Positions 41,983-50,129 of a stretch of DNA of 64,000 bases are shown here, in pieces. A program made the translations under genes and the position numbers. The notes under the pieces were generated by a model. It saw only the letters and a list, made by a program, of their open reading frames with translations, ran no database searches and was not told the origin of the DNA. Source of the DNA: Sphingobium fontiphilum (GTDB lineage: Bacteria > Pseudomonadota > Alphaproteobacteria > Sphingomonadales > Sphingomonadaceae); the NCBI RefSeq assembly GCF_014196635.1, contig NZ_JACIEB010000003.1, positions 186,001 through 250,000 of the forward strand. The letters are read 5' to 3'. Position 1 is the stretch's first letter, and each line of letters begins with the position of its first letter.

Positions 41983-44667
41983 TTAGGGCAGGATGCCGAG
42001 TTGCCGCGCGCGCAGCACCGCCTGCGGCCGGCGCCGCACGCCCAGCTTGTCGTAGATTTGCTGCATATACCATTTGACCGTGCCTTCGGTCAGGCCCAGA
42101 CGGTCGCCGATTTCCCGGTTGCGCAGACCTCCGCTCACCATCGTCAGAATGTCGACTTCCCGATTGGCGAGGCGCCCGGTCAGACCGAAATCATCTTCAT
42201 CCTCGCCTTCGTCCGCCTCGATCTGCGGGGCCCGCCTTAGCATCGACACGAGGCGGACGGCGAAACGATCGGCAGGCGTTTCCAGTTCAGGGCCCTGCGA
42301 ATAGGCTTCGATGATCAAGGACGCGATGACTTCGCCCTCATCAACGAAGACCCGCACCCAGCCCGCCGGTTCGGCCATCTCCACGGCGGCGCGAACAGCC
42401 CTGCGCGCTTCGGACCGGTTGCCCTGAAGCACCGCGATCTCGGCCAGCAGCAATTCGAAGATAACGGCGGAACGGATCGCTCCGACGCGCTTGACGAATT
42501 CCAGCCACCGATAGGCGACCTTGCGCGCCCGGCCAAGCCGATGGCGCTGCATCTCGATCCTGAGCCAGGCGATCGCGATATTCTCATTGCGCCGCGTCGG
42601 ATGCAGGGTGGGAATGGGTTCGCCGTCCAGTTGCGGGTCGCCCGCCAGGAAATGCCGCTCCGCCTCGTCGATCTGCCCGGCCTTGATCAACAGCCGCACC
42701 TCTTCGGCCACGATGAAGGAGCGCAGGCGATCAAGCCCACATTCGATCGCTACGACATGAGCATCGTTCAGCGTTGAAAGCGCGCTGGGCAGGTCGCCCC
42801 TCGCCGACCGCAGGCGCGCGCTGACCAGATAGCCCGACGCCATCTGATCGGAAAATCCCCATTGCCGCACGACTGGCAGATATTGGTCCGCCAGCTCCGC
42901 CGCCTGTTCCAGGTCGCCTGCATCATAGAGCAGTTCGGCCAGCGGCAGCGCGGGCAGTGCGGCCAGACCGGACCCTGCGCCATGGATTTCAACAGCTAAC
43001 GCGAAGGCCTCTTCCAGAAAACGTCGCGCCAGGGGAATCTTGCCCTGCGCCATCATGGTCGGCGCGACCGACGCCTTCAGGGCGATCGATGCGAAGGCCG
43101 AGCCGGGACGCGACAGCGCGCGGCTGGTTTCCGCCTCCAGCTTGAGCATGTCCTGAAAATGATAAAGCTCGCGCCGCGCCGCCATGAGCTGCGCCAGCAA
43201 GGTGCAGCTGAGATAGGCGTGGCTGTCGGCCAGTTCGGCGAGCAGCGGCTCGGAATCTGCTTCGACCCTGACCATGTCGTCGCGCGCCGCCGCCAGCATG
43301 ACCAGGCGATGACGGATCGACAGGTCCAGTTGCTCGATTTCGTGCGCGGGCAAGGACTGCGCCTCGCGTCTGGCTTCACAGATTTGGCGCGCTGCTGAAA
43401 TCAGCCTTTCAGCCGATGAAAAGGCCAGTTGGCGGATGCGTCTCCAGGCCAGAGCCAGGAGCAGATTCGGGCGTTCGGCCAGGATCGGCCAGGGCAGTTC
43501 AGCGCCGAATTCGTCGATGCGGTAGAGATAGCCCGAATAGGTCAGCTCCTCGGCCAGGTGATCCAACTGGTCGGCGAGAAACGCCTTGTCCCCGCTCAGT
43601 CGCGCATGTTCGATGGCCAGGGCAAGCTGACCGGCTTCGGCAAAATATTCGCTCGCCCGTTGATGCATGAGGGCGGCGCGATCGGGCGCCCGATCCATCA
43701 GTCGGCCCAGCACCATTTCGCGGAACAGCCGGTGATAGGCGTAGCGGCCATGTTCCTGATCAATCGCGTTCAGAAACAGGCCTTCACGAAAGACATGGTC
43801 CAGCATCGCGCGCGCATTTTGGTCGCCGGTTACCGCAGCGCAGGCGGATGGCGTCAATTCATCGAGGATCGAGGTATCTATCAGAAAGCGGCGGACGTCG
43901 TCCGGCTGCAAATTGACCACTTCATCATGAAAATACTCGGCAAATTCCGGACGCAGGCCAGTCAGCCGGAGCTTGGCCGCGCTGTCGCTGGTGCGGCGAT
44001 AGAGATCGCAGGCGATAACGATACCGGAAACCCAGCCTTGGGTATCGCCCACAATGTCCTGAAGGTCGCGCGAATCCACCGGCGTGCCGATCGACCGCGT
44101 GACCAGTTCCGTCGCTTCCGCCAGGGTGAAGGACAGATCGGCCACGCCTACTTCGACCAGGAATCCGAGCGCACGCATACGCGCCAGCGACAGCCCGACG
44201 GTGCCGCGCGCGGCGATGATGATGGTCAATGCGTCGCGCGCGCTCGACGACAACTGCCCCAGAAATTCCATGATCGGCTTCGCCAGGAATTGCGCGTCGT
44301 CGACGATGATGACCGGCCGCACGCTGCCCATCGACGCGAGAACCGATAGCCAGCTCGCGTCGGAAGCGTCGCTGTCCAGCGCATCCCAAGGCATACCGGC
44401 CGCGACACCCGCCGCCTTTAGCGCCTGTAAAAAGGACCGCTTGCTTTCTATGCCCGCCCTGGCCGCCAGCCAGAGAACAGGGCGCCCCTGCGCCTTAAGC
44501 TGATCCGCCCAGAACAGCATCGCCGTTGTTTTCCCGCTTCCCGCAGGCGCGGACACCACAGTCATTCGCGACAACGCCACTTTTTCTGTCAACGCCACCA
44601 ACGCTGCACGCCGGATCGGCTTATGCGTGGAACGCGGCGGCAAGATGGCTGTGGGCACAACGGTCAT
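41983..44667 (-). CDS. MalT-like LuxR-family ATP-dependent regulator
   Basis: An 894-residue regulator of the STAND/LAL type. An N-terminal NTPase has Walker A APAGSGKTT (40-48) and Walker B PVIIVDDAQF (119-127). A long middle region of helical repeats (TPR-like, about 320-780) would sense an inducer. A C-terminal LuxR-type helix-turn-helix follows (LANREVDILTMVSGGLRNREI and LTEGTVKWYMQQIYDKLGV). The ATG at 44667 follows GGGAGAAGAG. A perfect 16-bp palindrome lies 87 bases upstream in the gap to the divergent MDR gene. It is the best candidate to bind the CCTATC motif. Confidence 0.88.
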   Translation of the reverse strand: MTVVPTAILPPRSTHKPIRRAALVALTEKVALSRMTVVSAPAGSGKTTAMLFWADQLKAQGRPVLWLAARAGIESKRSFLQALKAAGVAAGMPWDALDSDASDASWLSVLASMGSVRPVIIVDDAQFLAKPIMEFLGQLSSSARDALTIIIAARGTVGLSLARMRALGFLVEVGVADLSFTLAEATELVTRSIGTPVDSRDLQDIVGDTQGWVSGIVIACDLYRRTSDSAAKLRLTGLRPEFAEYFHDEVVNLQPDDVRRFLIDTSILDELTPSACAAVTGDQNARAMLDHVFREGLFLNAIDQEHGRYAYHRLFREMVLGRLMDRAPDRAALMHQRASEYFAEAGQLALAIEHARLSGDKAFLADQLDHLAEELTYSGYLYRIDEFGAELPWPILAERPNLLLALAWRRIRQLAFSSAERLISAARQICEARREAQSLPAHEIEQLDLSIRHRLVMLAAARDDMVRVEADSEPLLAELADSHAYLSCTLLAQLMAARRELYHFQDMLKLEAETSRALSRPGSAFASIALKASVAPTMMAQGKIPLARRFLEEAFALAVEIHGAGSGLAALPALPLAELLYDAGDLEQAAELADQYLPVVRQWGFSDQMASGYLVSARLRSARGDLPSALSTLNDAHVVAIECGLDRLRSFIVAEEVRLLIKAGQIDEAERHFLAGDPQLDGEPIPTLHPTRRNENIAIAWLRIEMQRHRLGRARKVAYRWLEFVKRVGAIRSAVIFELLLAEIAVLQGNRSEARRAVRAAVEMAEPAGWVRVFVDEGEVIASLIIEAYSQGPELETPADRFAVRLVSMLRRAPQIEADEGEDEDDFGLTGRLANREVDILTMVSGGLRNREIGDRLGLTEGTVKWYMQQIYDKLGVRRRPQAVLRARQLGILP

Positions 44668-44753
44668 GCTCTTCTCTCCCAACGCACTAGGCGCGATTCG
44701 CTTTTTATGGGAAATATATTCTGCGTGATGAATCTATAACGCAACCCCCTTTT

Positions 44754-44769
44754 CCTATCGACAGATAGG
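44754..44769. promoter_or_regulatory. Perfect palindrome CCTATC-GACA-GATAGG (candidate operator)
   Basis: A 16-bp perfect inverted repeat in the 217-base gap between the divergent MalT/LuxR regulator (87 bases) and the MDR gene (115 bases). A separate CCTATC half-site follows at 44800. The gap is AT-rich for this genome, as expected of two promoters. Confidence 0.72.
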
Positions 44770-44884
44770 TTCCCGATGAGGCGGAAAACTGTCCAGCTTC
44801 CTATCCAATCACGCCAATATCGTCGTGCAGCCAGCGTTGTTATACAGGTTGCAGCGCCTAACAGGATTATAGGAAAGGTTGACC

Positions 44885-45886
44885 ATGAAGGCCCTTTATC
44901 TCGAACGGACCGACGGCCCTGAATCCGTCGTGGTGGCGGAAGTCGACACGCCAGTGCCCGGTCCGGGAGAGGTCCGCGTCGCGCTGCGGGCGGCTTCCAT
45001 CAACCATCGCGAACTGTTCATCACCCATGGGCAATATCCCGGCATGACGGTGCCGGTCACGCTGGGCTGCGATGGCGCTGGCGTCGTCGACATGATCGGC
45101 GAGGGCGTTGCCGGCGTCGATGAGGGCGATGAAGTCGTGTTGTATCCGGCGCGCAATTGGGGCCCGAACCGCCACGCGCCGGCGGCCGATTTCGGGCTGC
45201 TCGGCATGCCCTTTGCCGGCACGATCGCCGAATATATCTGCGTGCCGGTCGACAATCTGGCGCCCAAGCCGGCCTTCATGAGCTTCGAGGAAGCCGGCGC
45301 GATGCCGCTGACCGCGCTGACCTCTTGGCGCGCGCTGATGTTCAAGGGGCGGCTGGAAGCGGGGGAGACGCTGCTCATCAGCGGCGTGGGCGGCGGCGTC
45401 GCCACGTTCGGCCTGGCCTTTGCCGTGGCCAAGGGCGCCAATGTCTATGTCACCGGCGAAAATCAGGACGTGATTGATCGCGCCGTGGCGATGGGCGCGA
45501 AGGGCGGCCTGCTCTATACCGATCCCGACTGGCGCAAGCAGGTCGGCAAGCTGACCGGCGGCATTGATGTGGTTCTGGACGGCGCGCCATCGCCCAGCTT
45601 CGCCAATTATGTCCGCGCGATCAATCCGGGCGCGCGCATCGTGATCTACGGGTCGACCGCCGGCAACGAGATCAAGTTCAACGCCACTGACATCTTTTTG
45701 AAGAGCGCCAGCATCGTCGGCAGCCAGGTCGGCGATCCGCAGGACTTCAAGGAAATGCTGGCCTTTGCCGGGCAACATGAAATCAAGCCGGTGATCGAGG
45801 CCACCTATCCGCTGGCGCTGGCGAAGGAAGCGCTGCTGCATCTGCGCGACCAGCATAAGTTCGGCAAAGTCGTGGTGACGATGTGA
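44885..45886 (+). CDS. Medium-chain dehydrogenase/quinone oxidoreductase-like protein
   Basis: A 333-residue MDR protein. GHG-type features are partly present: INHRELFITHGQYPGMTVPVTLGCDGAGVV, then the Rossmann motif LLISGVGGGVATFG and IVIYGSTAG. The catalytic zinc ligands of alcohol dehydrogenases are not complete, which points to a quinone-oxidoreductase or enoyl-reductase role with NADPH. The ATG at 44885 follows AGGAAAGG. It overlaps the SDR gene by four bases (GTGA). First gene of a rightward group under the palindrome at 44754. Confidence 0.87.
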   Translation: MKALYLERTDGPESVVVAEVDTPVPGPGEVRVALRAASINHRELFITHGQYPGMTVPVTLGCDGAGVVDMIGEGVAGVDEGDEVVLYPARNWGPNRHAPAADFGLLGMPFAGTIAEYICVPVDNLAPKPAFMSFEEAGAMPLTALTSWRALMFKGRLEAGETLLISGVGGGVATFGLAFAVAKGANVYVTGENQDVIDRAVAMGAKGGLLYTDPDWRKQVGKLTGGIDVVLDGAPSPSFANYVRAINPGARIVIYGSTAGNEIKFNATDIFLKSASIVGSQVGDPQDFKEMLAFAGQHEIKPVIEATYPLALAKEALLHLRDQHKFGKVVVTM

Positions 45887-46659
45887 GCGACCTGTTCAGC
45901 CTGACCGGCAAGAAGGCGCTGGTTACCGGCGGCGCGCAAGGTCTGGGCCGCATGATCGCCGAGGGCCTGCTGCGGGCCGGGGCGACGGTGGCCATCACAT
46001 CGCGCAAGGCCGACATCTGCGAAGAGGCGGCACGGGAGATGGCGGCGCTGGGATCGTGCATTCCCCTGCCTGCCGACCTGTCGACGCCCGAGGCGGCGGT
46101 CGACCTCGTCGCCCGTTATCGCGAAGCGGTCGGCGAATGCCATATATTGATCAACAATGCGGGCAAGACCTGGGGCGGGCCGATCGACAGCTTCCCGGAC
46201 AAGGCCTGGCCCAGCGTGATGGCGGTGAATGTCCAGACGCCCTTTACCATGGTGCGCGAACTGCTGCCCGAACTCAGCGCATCGGGAACCCCCGGCGATC
46301 CGGCCCGGGTTATCAACATCGGCTCGGTCGCGGGGATGAAGACAGAGCGGCTCAGCGCCTACAGCTATGCCGCGAGCAAGGCTGCGGTCCATATGATGAC
46401 GCGCGATCTGGCCGGCGATTTGGCGGCGCGTAACATCACCGTCAATGCGGTCATTCCCGGATTCTTCCCGACCAAGATGACGGCGCATATGCGGGATGAG
46501 GATCAGGTCGATCCTGCCCTGCTGGCGCATATTCCGCTCCAACGTCTGGGTTCGCCGGACGATATTGCAGGCATCGTCATTTTCCTGTGTTCGCGCGCGG
46601 GCGCATATGTCACCGGCGCACAGATTCCGGTCGACGGCGGGGTTGTTGGCTGCAGCTGA
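45883..46659 (+). CDS. Short-chain dehydrogenase/reductase
   Basis: A 258-residue SDR with TGGAQGLGRMIA, ILINNAGKTWG, the catalytic serine in NIGSVAGM, YAASK and the C-terminal VTGAQIPVDGG. It resembles gluconate/3-oxoacyl reductase types. The TSRK after the second strand suggests NADPH. The GTG start overlaps the MDR stop, so both are made in step. The substrate is not known; a ring or side-chain alcohol is likely given the cluster. Confidence 0.88.
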   Translation: MSDLFSLTGKKALVTGGAQGLGRMIAEGLLRAGATVAITSRKADICEEAAREMAALGSCIPLPADLSTPEAAVDLVARYREAVGECHILINNAGKTWGGPIDSFPDKAWPSVMAVNVQTPFTMVRELLPELSASGTPGDPARVINIGSVAGMKTERLSAYSYAASKAAVHMMTRDLAGDLAARNITVNAVIPGFFPTKMTAHMRDEDQVDPALLAHIPLQRLGSPDDIAGIVIFLCSRAGAYVTGAQIPVDGGVVGCS

Positions 46660-46703
46660 AATAAGCCCCGCACCCTCGCGGCCGGTAAAGAGAGGTATTC
46701 GCC

Positions 46704-47210
46704 ATGATGATCGACCTCGCCATGCTGGCGGACCGCCTCGCGATCGAGGAGTGCCTCTATCGTTACGCTCATCTGGTAGATGGGATGCAGCTTCACCGCA
46801 TTGCGGAGGAAGTGTTCACGGAGGATGGATCGATCGACTTTGGCAGCGCCCGTTCCGTGGGGCGGGAGGCCATCCATGCCCAGTGCATGGGTTATCAGGG
46901 CGCTTTGATGGGCTGTTCGCACAACATTACCAATGTTGTGATCGAGGTGAACGGCGACGACGCGCGCGCCGCCAGCCGCGTCATGGCCTGGCAATGGTTC
47001 GATATCCCCGATGCCGATCCGCTGCGCCCCGCAGACCTCCTGGCCGTGGGCGGCTATGAGGACAGGCTGCGACGCACGGCCGAGGGATGGCGCATATATG
47101 AGCGGCGGGGGATCAATTTCGGCACCGGTATCGGCGCCGGGTCCGTGCCTGATCCCATGCGTCCCATCTTTCAGGCCATGCAGGGTCGCACGCCTGGCTG
47201 GCCAGCCTGA
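46704..47210 (+). CDS. SnoaL-like (NTF2-fold) protein
   Basis: A 168-residue protein. The N-terminus LADRLAIEECLYRYAHLVDGM...IAEEVFTEDGSIDFG is the SnoaL_4 pattern. CSHNITNVVIEVNGDDARAASRVMAWQWF is the central sheet. GYEDRLRRTAEGWRIYERRGI is the last strand. It lies 44 bases behind the SDR gene on the same strand. This is the fourth copy of this fold in the window, counting the remnant, probably an isomerase or hydratase for ring intermediates. Confidence 0.82.
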   Translation: MMIDLAMLADRLAIEECLYRYAHLVDGMQLHRIAEEVFTEDGSIDFGSARSVGREAIHAQCMGYQGALMGCSHNITNVVIEVNGDDARAASRVMAWQWFDIPDADPLRPADLLAVGGYEDRLRRTAEGWRIYERRGINFGTGIGAGSVPDPMRPIFQAMQGRTPGWPA

Positions 47211-47215
47211 CCGGC

Positions 47216-47235
47216 GGCGGGTTTCCGGGCCCGCC
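47216..47235. terminator. Hairpin between convergent genes
   Basis: GGCGGG (47216-47221) pairs with CCCGCC (47230-47235). It lies in the 35-base gap between the convergent SnoaL and SDR genes and could end both transcripts. There is no clear T-run. Confidence 0.45.
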
Positions 47236-47245
47236 TATCCTGTCG

Positions 47246-48073
47246 TCAGAGTCTCCAGCCCCCGCCCGCGACAACCACCTCGCCGGTGATATAATCGGCT
47301 TCGGGCAGGCAAAACAGATAGACGGCGCCAGCCGCCTCGTCCGGCGTGCCGGCGCGGCCCAAAGGAATGCCCTTTTCCATCGCTTCCAATATTTCGTCGC
47401 TGACGCCCGCCTTGATGTCGCGGCCCTTGACGCTGATGGTCGAGCTGCCCGCCTCGCCCGCGGTCATGCGGGTCATGATCGCGCCGAAAGCCACCGCATT
47501 GACGGTAACATTATAGCGGCCCCATTCCTTCATCACCGTCTTGGTGAGGCCGACAATGCCCGCCTTGCCAGCCGCATAACCCGACTGACCGGCATTGCCG
47601 CCCAGGCCCGCTACCGACGATATGTTGATCACCGTCCGGCGTGTGGCCCGACCATGTTCCGCGATTTCCTTCTTCGCGGCGGCGGCGATCACCGGTTGCG
47701 CGGCGCGCAAAATGCGGAATGGCGCCGTAAGATGCACATCGAGCATGGCCATCCATTGTTCGTCGCTCGTCTTTTGAAGCACGGAATCCCAGGCATAGCC
47801 CGCATTGTTCACGATGATGTCGATCGTGCCGAAATGCGCGACCGCCGTTGCCACGAACTTCTCGCCGAAATCGGCATCCGTCACATCACCCACGCACACC
47901 ACGGCGCGGACGCCCAGATTTTCGATTTCCCCTGCGGTCGCCTTCGCCACATCCTCGTCCAGGTCGTTCACCACGACATGGGCGCCGGCGCTGGCCAGCT
48001 TCAGCGCAATCGCCTTTCCGATGCCACGTCCGGAGCCGGACACCAGCGCAACCTTGCCATCCAATATCTTCAC
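47246..48073 (-). CDS. Short-chain dehydrogenase, 3-hydroxyacyl-CoA-dehydrogenase-like
   Basis: A 275-residue SDR: SGSGRGIGKAIA, VVVNDLDED (Asp after beta-2, so NAD is likely), IIVNNAGYAW, NISSVAGLGG, YAAGKAG and VVVAGGGW. The insertion AAAKKEIAEHGRATRRTV is seen in FabG-like proteins of beta-oxidation clusters. Start: GTG at 48073, overlapping the MaoC stop (GTGA). It is the last gene of a five-gene operon that begins with the thiolase at 53529. Confidence 0.86.
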   Translation of the reverse strand: MKILDGKVALVSGSGRGIGKAIALKLASAGAHVVVNDLDEDVAKATAGEIENLGVRAVVCVGDVTDADFGEKFVATAVAHFGTIDIIVNNAGYAWDSVLQKTSDEQWMAMLDVHLTAPFRILRAAQPVIAAAAKKEIAEHGRATRRTVINISSVAGLGGNAGQSGYAAGKAGIVGLTKTVMKEWGRYNVTVNAVAFGAIMTRMTAGEAGSSTISVKGRDIKAGVSDEILEAMEKGIPLGRAGTPDEAAGAVYLFCLPEADYITGEVVVAGGGWRL

Positions 48074-48951
48074 GTCAACGCGTCCCGTTCTTCCTTGAAA
48101 CCACCGACGCGGGCCTTGCCGCCATCGATGACGATGCTGTTCCTGTCGGGCACACCAGCCCGAAACCATATGACGTCGCCCCGGCGCCAGATTTCCGTCC
48201 GAACCGTTTCGCCCGGCCAGACCGGTGCCGTAAATCGCACGCGCATGTCGGTCAATAAAGTCGGATCGCCACCACAGCACAGATGGGTGAGCGCGCGACC
48301 GACCAGCCCCATGGTGGCGAGGCCATGCAGTATCGGCCGATCAAAGCCCGCCGCCTGCGCTGTGCCCTGATCGACATGCAAAGGGTTGCGGTCGCCCGTC
48401 AGGCGATAAAGCATTGCCTGATTAATGGCCGTGGGAAGGTCTAGATAAGCATCCGCCGACCCTTCCGGCATGACGACCGGCGCAGGGCCGTCAAGATCCC
48501 TTGCGCCCCCGAAACCGCCCGCGCCGCGCAAGACCCACACTTCCTCCATCTCGGCGATGGGCCGGTCCGTCGGCGTCGTGATTACGCGTTTTGCCCGTAC
48601 GAGGGCAGGCTTGCCTGCACCCTTGTCCGCGAGACCGACAATCTCGATCCGGCCGTTGACCAATTGGCCCAGTTCAAGCGGCCGGAACAGTTTCAGCGTC
48701 TGTTCGCCATGCAGAATGCGCGGCCAGTCCCAGCCAAGTTCCGGCGCCATGGGCCAAAAACCGGGCGTTCCCAGGACCAGAGCCATGGTCGGCAGAACGG
48801 CCTGATCGCGCTCGAAAATCAAATTCTGCTCGTCTATCGCGCCCAAACCGGCGCCAACCCCCAGCGCATAGAGGATGGCCCCGCGCGGGTCGCAGACATC
48901 CTGCGCTTCCGGCACGCGGAAGCCGCGCAATTTTTCGACGTCCAGCATCAA
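48070..48951 (-). CDS. MaoC-family enoyl-CoA hydratase (double hot-dog)
   Basis: A 293-residue protein with two hot-dog domains. The second carries the hydratase-2 motif YRLTGDRNPLHVDQ (Tyr182, Asp187, His192), needed to add water to trans-2-enoyl-CoA giving the (R)-3-hydroxy form. The N-terminal half (LHGEQTLKLFRPLE) is the non-catalytic domain. Length and motif resemble eukaryotic-type hydratase 2 and the mycobacterial steroid hydratases. It sits between an acyl-CoA dehydrogenase and an SDR in one operon. Confidence 0.92.
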   Translation of the reverse strand: MMLDVEKLRGFRVPEAQDVCDPRGAILYALGVGAGLGAIDEQNLIFERDQAVLPTMALVLGTPGFWPMAPELGWDWPRILHGEQTLKLFRPLELGQLVNGRIEIVGLADKGAGKPALVRAKRVITTPTDRPIAEMEEVWVLRGAGGFGGARDLDGPAPVVMPEGSADAYLDLPTAINQAMLYRLTGDRNPLHVDQGTAQAAGFDRPILHGLATMGLVGRALTHLCCGGDPTLLTDMRVRFTAPVWPGETVRTEIWRRGDVIWFRAGVPDRNSIVIDGGKARVGGFKEERDALT

Positions 48952-48971
48952 ACTGTTCCCCGGTGCAGAAG

Positions 48972-50129
48972 TCAGGACAGCTTACGCTCGTCCAGGCCCA
49001 GTCCGCGACCGATGATTTCGCGCATGATTTCCGAGGTTCCAGCGAAGATGCGGCTGATGCGGGCGTCGGTATACATGCGGCTGATGCGATATTCTTCCAT
49101 ATAGCCCGCACCGCCATGAAGCTGGACGCATTCATCCATCACCCGGCCTTCCAGCTCGCTGGTCAGAAGCTTGGCGGCCGATGCGTCCTCGGCGGTCAGC
49201 TCGCCCGCGTTCAGCAGCATCACGCATTGGTCGACATAGGTCTGGAGCGCGTCCAGTTCGGCCCGCATCGACGCCATCTTGAACCGCGTATTCTGGAACG
49301 CGCCGATCGGCTTTCCGAACGCCCGGCGTTCCTTCACATAATCGAGCGTGATGTCGAAGGCGGTCTGCGCCGTCGCCAAGAAGCCGATGGCCGCAACCAG
49401 CCGCTCCTGCGCCAGGAAGCGCGCCAGATATTTGAAGCCCTGGGTCGGATCGCCCAGCACATTGGCCTTGGGCACCTTGACGTCGTTGAAGAAGAGTTCG
49501 GCCGTGTCCTGCGCCTTCAGCCCCATCTTCGCCAGCTTGCGCCCGCGCTCGAAGCCTTCCATGCCGCGTTCCACGACCAGCAGGCCCAGACCGTGGCGGC
49601 TATTGGGGTCGGTCCGCGCCGCGACGACGATCAGGTCGCCCAATATGCCGTTGGAGATATAGGTCTTTGCCCCGTTCAACAGCCAGTGGTCGCCCTTGTC
49701 CACCGCGCTGGTGCGCATACCCGCCAGATCGCTGCCGGTGGACGGTTCCGTCATCGCGACGGCCAGGATCTTCTCGCCGCTGACGATGCCGGGCATCCAG
49801 CGGTCCTTCTGCTCGTCGGTTCCGAGCTTGGCGAAATAGGGGGCGACCAGATCATTATGCAGATTGATGTAGAAGCCTATGTCGCCGTGGCGCATATTCT
49901 CTTCGATAATGATCTGTTCGAAGCGGAAGTCGTCGATTCCCGCCCCGCCATATTTTTCGTCAGCCCAGGTGCAAAGCAGGCCCTGTTCGCCAGCTTTGAG
50001 ATACAGTTCCCGGTCGACCATACCCTGTTCGCGAAACCGTTCGGCGTGGGCGCCCACCTCCGTCGTCATGAACTTGACGACGGAGTCGCGGAACTGCTCA
50101 TGCTCCTGCTCGAATATCAGGCGCTTCAT
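48972..50129 (-). CDS. Acyl-CoA dehydrogenase
   Basis: A 385-residue FAD-dependent acyl-CoA dehydrogenase. It has LAVAMTEPSTGSDLAGM (FAD/substrate region), WLLNGAKTYISNG, RRAFGKPIGAFQNTRFK, and HGGAGYMEEYRISRMYTDARISRIFAGTSEIM near the C-terminus. The acidic residues in GYMEEY are at the place of the catalytic base. It starts beta-oxidation of an acyl-CoA. ATG at 50129 overlaps the FadB-like stop by ATGA. Confidence 0.93.
   Translation of the reverse strand: MKRLIFEQEHEQFRDSVVKFMTTEVGAHAERFREQGMVDRELYLKAGEQGLLCTWADEKYGGAGIDDFRFEQIIIEENMRHGDIGFYINLHNDLVAPYFAKLGTDEQKDRWMPGIVSGEKILAVAMTEPSTGSDLAGMRTSAVDKGDHWLLNGAKTYISNGILGDLIVVAARTDPNSRHGLGLLVVERGMEGFERGRKLAKMGLKAQDTAELFFNDVKVPKANVLGDPTQGFKYLARFLAQERLVAAIGFLATAQTAFDITLDYVKERRAFGKPIGAFQNTRFKMASMRAELDALQTYVDQCVMLLNAGELTAEDASAAKLLTSELEGRVMDECVQLHGGAGYMEEYRISRMYTDARISRIFAGTSEIMREIIGRGLGLDERKLS

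Noticed and set aside
41983..44667. Quorum-sensing LuxR
   Set aside because: The protein is about 900 residues, with an N-terminal ATPase and no autoinducer-binding domain, and no luxI homologue is present.
44800..44805. Extra CCTATC half-site beside the perfect palindrome at 44754
   Set aside because: No second half at the right spacing; noted only as context.
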